64,000 nt of DNA from Volvariella volvacea V23. Its lineage: Eukaryota > Basidiomycota > Agaricomycetes > Agaricales > Pluteaceae. A program made the position numbers and the translations under genes. Below the pieces are notes generated by a model. The model saw nothing but the letters and a program-made list of their open reading frames with translations. It searched no databases and was not told where the DNA came from. The stretch is taken from the NCBI GenBank assembly GCA_000349905.1, contig KB722738.1:189790-253789 (forward strand). The letters are read 5' to 3'. This document shows positions 57,767 to 64,000 of the stretch, one piece after another (position 1 is the first letter of the stretch; every line of letters begins with the position of its first letter).

Positions 57767-59313
57767 GAAGTTTGAGGGGTTGTGGGACCTGGATGGCGTT
57801 GGTGTTGGGTGGTACGATGAAATCTGATTTTCTGGACGTGCGCCTGGTGGCTGGTACACGGGGAAGTGGACTGTATTCGACCGTGGAGGTGTGAATATCT
57901 CGATCCGTATCTCGATGGTATGGGGTTCCTCTTGAAAAAAAAATTGCAGGAGACAGGAACTGGTGGTCGACGAACGAGTCTTGGCAAAGTAGAACTTCAG
58001 CGAAGCGAAGAAAAAACGCGACACGGACTCTGGAAATATGAATGAAATAGGGTGGATGGAGGGGATCTCTAAATCAACGATACAGTATGGCTTGACCAAA
58101 GCAAGCAAAATGGGCCGGTGACCGAGGCACCGAAGCTGTGATGAAGTTTCGAGAAAGAGACGGTGTGGGGGAGGGAGGGGGAAGACACTACGGAGAGGGG
58201 GGAAATGAGATTTGGGGATCACTGTGCCACCAATTACAAGTCAGGTCAACACTGTGCCCTCACTGGAATTTCTAGAATTCTACATACGGAAGGAACTTAA
58301 TTATGTCTTGGGCTGGCCTGCTTGTTACATACTTCATGCGTATTCTGATCCCCCGTCGAGTCGTACTGCACTCCCTCGGAAGGATACATTACAAAAACAG
58401 TTTAACAAAACTTTATCGAAACCCTGAAATCATATTATCGGAAATGAACCCACTTATGGAGTGACGGAGTGTCATTTAGGAGACCAGGGTGATCACAGTT
58501 GTGGCTTGGCTGGGTACATATGTTTTGATCATTCCATGCAGGTTTTGGTTTACATGATACGTAGCCATAGTAAACGCCGCTTACCAGTTCGTCTAGCACG
58601 ATCCAAAATGTCGTTTTACTCTCTACTTTGTAGGATTGGAATGAGTTGTGTGCCAAGCAGAAGCTAACCACTTTTGCGGACGCAGGCATCACTTTCGTAA
58701 AATGGGGTACGGAGTATACTGAATGGCAATTCAGCGCCCAATATTCCAAAGTGATATTCAATATCAAATAGGTGCATCTGAATCTTGTTCAAGTTGACGT
58801 TTTGGGTACCAGGTGTCCTGAGCTAAAAGTCGAACCGGCGCGTGCCAATGATATTCAGTAATTTACCAAACGAGTTACCAAACATCGAGTCACTGTAAAC
58901 GTCAAGTTCGACACGCTTGAGATCTCGATGAAATAGAAGTCCTATTCCAATACAAAGCCTATCTAACATCCGTCTACTGTGCATAGCGGGGGGTCAAAGC
59001 CTACTTATTTCGATCAGTTGTTTAGAGTACGTATTCAAGGCGGGCTGTATTGTACATTCCAGAGGAGTAAGCAGTATAGATTCACGGGAGAGAGAGAGAG
59101 CAAACAAAAAGTATGTAGATCAAAATATGGTCAGTATGCATGCAAGCTTAAGTCAATCAATGCGCTAATGATAACATTCGGTATCCAAAAGAGCTTGAGA
59201 TGATAAGATGTAGAGATAAAAAAAATTCAAGCAAAAGAGAAATCCACTGAGAAAGAGGAAGAGGAAGATGGATCGAAAGCAACAAAGCAAAAGACGAACG
59301 ACAGCATGAAGTA
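57767..59313. other. Spacer before SCAP
   Basis: 57767-58222 is the open upstream extension and probable 5' leader of the DUF6593-like gene. 58223-59313 holds short frames only (110 codons on minus at 58435-58767 is the longest) and no recognisable product; the part next to 59313 should be the SCAP 3' untranslated region. Confidence 0.45.
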
Positions 59314-62300
59314 CTACGAGTTGGGCTGATCAAACTCGAATACCCCAATGGTATTCCCAAAGCCGACCAATGCACAACTGGGCGTCGTCAGCACTGGTGA
59401 GACTCTGGTAAACGGCAACCGCGGCACTTCTCTCTCCCTGACGCTCCAGTGCGTCGAGCTAGTCGAAGTACTCATCCCACTCTTGCTCGTCATACTCGAC
59501 AACATCGAAGAATTCGAGAGCGCGGACGAAGTAGAGGTGTTTGATGATATACTCAGCCGCCCCATTATATCTTCATCTTGACCCTGCTGTTGTCTCTGTT
59601 GCTTCTGCTGTAGTTGATTCTTCTCCCTGCGAGGAACCAGTCCCGCCAAAACGGATCTCTCCAGCACAGTTGTAGAAGGGTCGAAACTCCACAACTCCCA
59701 CCGCTCCAACGTCGCTTGAGTCAACCCTATTCCACTTCGCTGTGTGCCTCCACCACTACGGCTGGCGTTTCCGTGCGAGCTGAAAGCACCGTCCCTCTTA
59801 CTCGACCCACTGGATCTCCTACTTATCCCAATCACTCTCCCTCTACTCACGTCCCATCCACCTCGCTCAACCTCCGCCATCATCACACAACTCAACGTGG
59901 CGCGCTTCCAAATAGACGTCGACGCTGACGACAAGCCCAACTCGGACCCATCCTCAGCCCCAGCAAAAGGAGGAGGTATATTCAACATATTCTCAAACGA
60001 CCTCCTCCCACCCTCCTTCTCCGTCGCTCTCCTTGAATGCACACCATGTCCCGAGATGGGGTACGACGCGGGTCCACTAGCAGAGGAAGTAGACGAGGCA
60101 GAAATGACGCCCGGACTCGACGACGCTTGGATAGCAGCAGTGGCCGACCCAGATACCAATCTCATTCTCGGTATCAAAGGCGACCCATTCGCGCTGTTAC
60201 TCCTCGACCTCTCGTGCGTCGTCCCAACCACCATTCCATGTCTCACCGCCATCCCCATACTAGACATCCCTATCCCCATCCCTGCGGCAGTAGCAGCGGC
60301 GACGTTTCCAGCATCGTAACATTCGCACCTTCTCTTCATCATCAACAAGCTCTCGTCGCTCCACACGACAATTCTCCAACATTGGACGACACTGTCCGTG
60401 CCCTCGACTGCGATGGCTAGACTCTCGTTTGGCATTTCACCGCATGTTCGGCATGCTTCGCAAGATACGGGTGTAACTCGGATTTGTCGTATTCTATTGT
60501 TGTTCTTGAGGAGAGAGGTCAGCGAGGATGCAGAGGGGATGGCGGATGAGTCTTCAATGTATAGTTGTGTGATGCATTCGCTGGATGCGCCTGGGTGGAT
60601 ATCCCAAACCGAAAGTAAGCCTTTTGACGTCGCAAGAGTAAGGATGAGGCGCATAGATCCATTGATCTCTGCTCGGCACGCATGGAGATGAGTGATGGGA
60701 TCAAGCGTATTCGATGAGGACGAGGGCGTGGGTATCGATGGTGTTGGGCGTATAACCACGTCCATGAGGAGCAGGGGGTCTGAAGCTTGGACATCGACCA
60801 ACTCAACACTTCCGTCCTTCATGCAAAACGCCACCAATATCCGATCATCCTGGAAGACGCGTAGGAGATGCGAACTCTGAACGTCCGCTTCCTCAGAAGA
60901 TGGTCGAATTTCCTCATCTCTCGGCACGAACCCTTCTACAAATTCCTTCCACTTGATCACTTGACCGTCGTCATAGCCAACCACGATCCAAGGTGCTGTA
61001 GTGGATTGCTTGCTTTGAGATGCTGCAGGTGGCGCTTTGCTCGGGCTAGCGTTGAGACTGTTGTTACCACTCGTAGGCGATGTTGAACCAAACTGGATGT
61101 CCAACACCCCCGCAGGGCCGCTGCAATATCCAATAGGCCTCACACCAACCCCATCCACTTCCCAAACCACCACAACTCCACTCTTTGTGCCTACCGCAAA
61201 GTACTTCCCACTGCCATCGATAGCCAAAGCAGTCAACGTGACTTTCCCAAATGCAGGGTTCGTGCTCTGCGTCGGTGTTCTTGGAGAAGCGAACGTCCTC
61301 GACCAACCCATCCTCGACGACCCAACCCCAAGAATCTCATCAGCAACATTGACGGTAACATAGCTCCCCTTCCTCTTTCCCTTATCCTTTACTCTGCTCT
61401 CCTCTTTCCAAAGCACGACCTCGTCATCAACACCAACACAAACCATCACTTTCCCATCTCGACTACTCTTCATCCATTCAACGTCACAATTCAACACCCT
61501 TGGCAACGTCTCAAATACCACATTCTTAACCGCGACTTCGTCGTCATCGTCATTCTCTCCAGATCGTAAAAGCCCACTTCGTCGTTTGCCCAGACCCTTG
61601 CCCGACTTGCCGTTCACAGAACCTGCGTTCAAGTCGTCCCCCTTCTCCGGCTTGTTCCTTTGGGCCTCCAGTAGATCTGCATCTTTTAACAGATAGAGAC
61701 ACAGACCCCATAGAGCGAGAGTGGTAGCTCCAATAGGGAGAACCATGACCTTGAAGAACCACTCGAGCAGTTGCCAGGTTCTCCGCATCGTGGACTTGTC
61801 TCGGGAGTGGAAAGGGTATCGTTCGTGATGAGCACCTGCAGGGTGGTCTTGATGACCGCTCTCATCTACATCTAGGTTCAAGGTGATGACGGTAGGCATC
61901 TCCAATCGGACGTGAAGCAGTGGCGCTTGGTTTGGATTGAGAGTCTCCCATAAGAGCATAGATGGGGGCTTGTCTCCTATGATCTGTGTGGCGTTACTTG
62001 ACTTTGGTCGGGATACAGCTCCAAACGAAGTAGGGACCGCCTTGTGACCCGAACTCGTCTTAGTCCGAGCAAGGCCACTTCGAATATGATGTGAACCGGG
62101 ATGGCGGTCGTGCGGTAAGATGTGTTCAGATGATGATGCGGTATATGTGGTGTAGTACAGCGTGGCTGTTATAGCCAGGAGCATGAGGAGGCTTAGATTG
62201 GCAGTGGCTCGACTCTTGAGAAGGTTCTGTGTGGCGACAACTAGCCGGCGCCATCGTGACTTGGGAGGTTTGGTGTTTGTCTCTTTAGAAGGGCGTGGTA

Positions 62301-64000
62301 CTGCAGGTGCTAGATCCGAGTTTTGTCTTAGCAATTCGTCGAGCTATATGCGCATATATTGACATCAGATACACACGAATAGTACAGAGATGACCCACCT
62401 CCAGGCGTTGAATATCGATAGATAATACAGCAATGAAGAAAGTATGAGCCAAAAACCAATGGGCGACCAATACCACAATGGCGAATGTACAAAACTGTTT
62501 GATTGCCCCGACCGAAAATACCGCGATTATTCCAAGGATGATGTTGTAGCACACAACTTTGAGTGTGTTAGACGTTCCAGCATAGCTAAGGCCTTCAGCG
62601 ATGCGCTGCTTCACTGAGAGGGTGACATGGGTCTTGCCAACTGCATCCACCTGCGACGCCGAACATGAGATATCTACAGCTCGTACTATGGGTAGACTTA
62701 CGAGGTTGAACATGTTCTCCGCCCCGACGAAGACTATCACAATTGGTAATAATTCCCTAAATCACCGGGCGTGTGAGCGCTACCACGCGTACAGGACTTG
62801 AGATCAAGAAAAGAAGTACGTCATACCAGGGCACCATTGTAACCTTGAATCCGACCAATGCGCACACGCTCAGGCTTGTCACAGTACTGGCCGCTATTTC
62901 CACCAAGGCCGTGAAGGTCACTCCCACCCTAGAATGAACTTTGTCCATATAGCGCATCGACCAACTGAGATACGCGAAGAAACCAGCATAGGCGACGTAT
63001 AGGAAAGCTGATATTGGGGACCAACTATCTCGTTTGGATTGACTTGGGTTGTACTAGAAAAGGAAGAGATATCATCAGCATTTCCAATAGAACAGCATTG
63101 GCTTGAAACGGTGTGTGTGGGAGACTTACCTCAAGTGCGATGAGAGTAGGTTCTTCGTCGACGAACGCCAGTACTGAGTGTGGCTCTGCAGCCTCCTGTA
63201 GTGTCTGGAGCCATGACGAGTGTTCTACATTGCCAATACAGTCGGATTGTGGAAAGAAGTAGGTGAGGGATAGGAAAGTAGCGTAGTCGAATTTGGATCC
63301 AGCCACATGTTCGGTTGAGCCCCTTCCCGCGAGTACCATTTGGGGGGTAATGGGAATGCCATTGATGGTCACATTGCTCGAGAGGCTTAGAGTGTCGAGA
63401 ATGTTAGGGTCGGAGGATAGTGCTTCAGCGTCATAGTTCCAGAAGAGCAGAGGAGAAAGAACCAGACAATGACCTTCGGGAGCTCGCAGGCAAGGTTCTG
63501 AGGTTGATAGGGCGGATTCGATCTTCTTCTCGAGCTGAAGAGTGGAAAGCAATATGCGGTGATTTAGAGCGCTATCGTCGTCGTCTATTATTGGACTTTG
63601 GATGAAAACGCGTTCCACACGTAAAGCTCTCCGGCCAACACCGCATTTAGCTCGTGAGACGGCGTCCTCGTGGACACGGAGTGTATTGTGGATAGACCAT
63701 AGGTTGTCGAGATCGTCCTGGGCGTTGAGGCCCGTTAGGGTCTGCGGTGGGATAAAGGAGTCGATGAATGAGAGAGATTTTGGTTGTGATGAAGAGTACA
63801 GGGCGAGGGCTGGATATGATAGCGATGTGATGACGACACCAGAGATCAGGATGACACGAATCTGATGGGTTGCGCAGTGGCTGCATGGAGCATATGTCAA
63901 GAATTATGGTTGATAAATGCGTCAGGGAAAGCAGCAAATTGAAAACAGGGACGAGCGCCAGTACTTACAGACCGAAGCGGAGAAACCAAGCTTGTCCGAT
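59314..64000 (-). CDS. SCAP (SREBP cleavage-activating protein), N-terminus beyond the right edge
   Basis: Membrane protein that senses sterols in the endoplasmic reticulum and escorts the SREBP/Sre1 transcription factor. Visible exons: 63969-64000, 63130-63880, 62827-63053, 62702-62756, 62399-62650, 59314-62343; phases close to at least 1448 aa. The first visible residues (GQAWFLRFGL, then a hydrophobic segment ISGVVITSLSYPALALY) are the first transmembrane helix, followed by a long luminal loop. The sterol-sensing domain shows SAFLYVAYAGFFAYLSWSMR, a charged KVHSRVG turn, VTFTALVEIAAS and FVGAENMFNL. Two more hydrophobic segments follow, then a cytosolic beta-propeller with WD40-like strands (GKYFAVGTKSGVVVVWEVDG, WIVVGYDDGQVIKWKEF, LLSVWDIHPG) and long Ser-rich loops. 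NPC1 and HMG-CoA reductase share the sterol domain but not the WD40 part. Confidence 0.9.

Noticed and set aside
57767..58222. N-terminal extension of the DUF6593-like protein
   Set aside because: It is open but Pro/Phe/Ser-rich and unlike the family, which starts with the strands found after ATG 57766.
1..64000. tRNA, rRNA or CRISPR features
   Set aside because: Reading for TTCGANTC-type B boxes, rRNA blocks and regularly spaced repeats gave nothing convincing; a covariance-model scan would be needed to exclude tRNAs.

Overview
The window reads as nuclear DNA of a basidiomycete fungus, most likely an Agaricomycete. Genes carry many short GT-AG introns, mostly about 50-90 nt, with several very small exons. 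Two protein families I associate with basidiomycetes are present (DUF7918-like, twice, and DUF6593-like), and the conserved enzymes have fungal-type layouts. A Rhizoctonia/Ceratobasidium-like source is my guess and is not shown by the sequence. Exon coordinates were worked out by hand by joining reading frames across splice sites. Where I give a protein length, the exon phases close without a stop.

Layout. 1-1494 (-): glutathione reductase, running off the left edge, with a possible mitochondrial leader exon at 1918-2145. 2146-6074: nothing convincing. 6075-7856 (-): a 593-aa low-complexity protein with an acidic tail. 7857-25489: a gene desert of about 17.6 kb. 25490-27891 (-): an intact 14-exon cytochrome P450. 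28446-31158 (-): a large-subunit catalase. 31990-33455 (+): a protein with a lipoyl-like domain that lacks the lipoylated lysine. 34719-38475 (-): the RAD1 checkpoint-clamp subunit, whose second intron holds a 1.3-kb poly(A)-tailed retroposon with target-site duplications. 38634-39811 and 40777-41989 (+): a tandem pair of DUF7918-like genes ending in a SUMO-interaction-like motif. 42197-43892 (-): a PI-PLC X-domain protein. 44557-45160 (+): a MIF/tautomerase homologue. 46477-48159 (+): a 560-aa orphan. 48483-50231 (+): a decayed gene, followed at 50341-51808 by a probable intact relative; both carry deaminase-like motifs. 52047-54147 (-) and 54405-56240 (+): succinyl-CoA:3-ketoacid CoA-transferase and histone acetyltransferase HAT1, head to head. 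56456-57766 (-): DUF6593-like protein. 59314-64000 (-): SCAP, the sterol-sensing escort protein, with its N-terminus beyond the right edge.

There is no biosynthetic cluster or prokaryote-style system. Glutathione reductase and catalase are both antioxidant enzymes but lie far apart. The more unusual points are the retroposon inside RAD1, the lysine-less lipoyl domain, the SUMO-like signature shared by the tandem pair, the deaminase-like pair with complementary motif loss, and a 12-nt microexon plus a GC-AG intron in the P450. I saw no tRNA, rRNA or CRISPR array.
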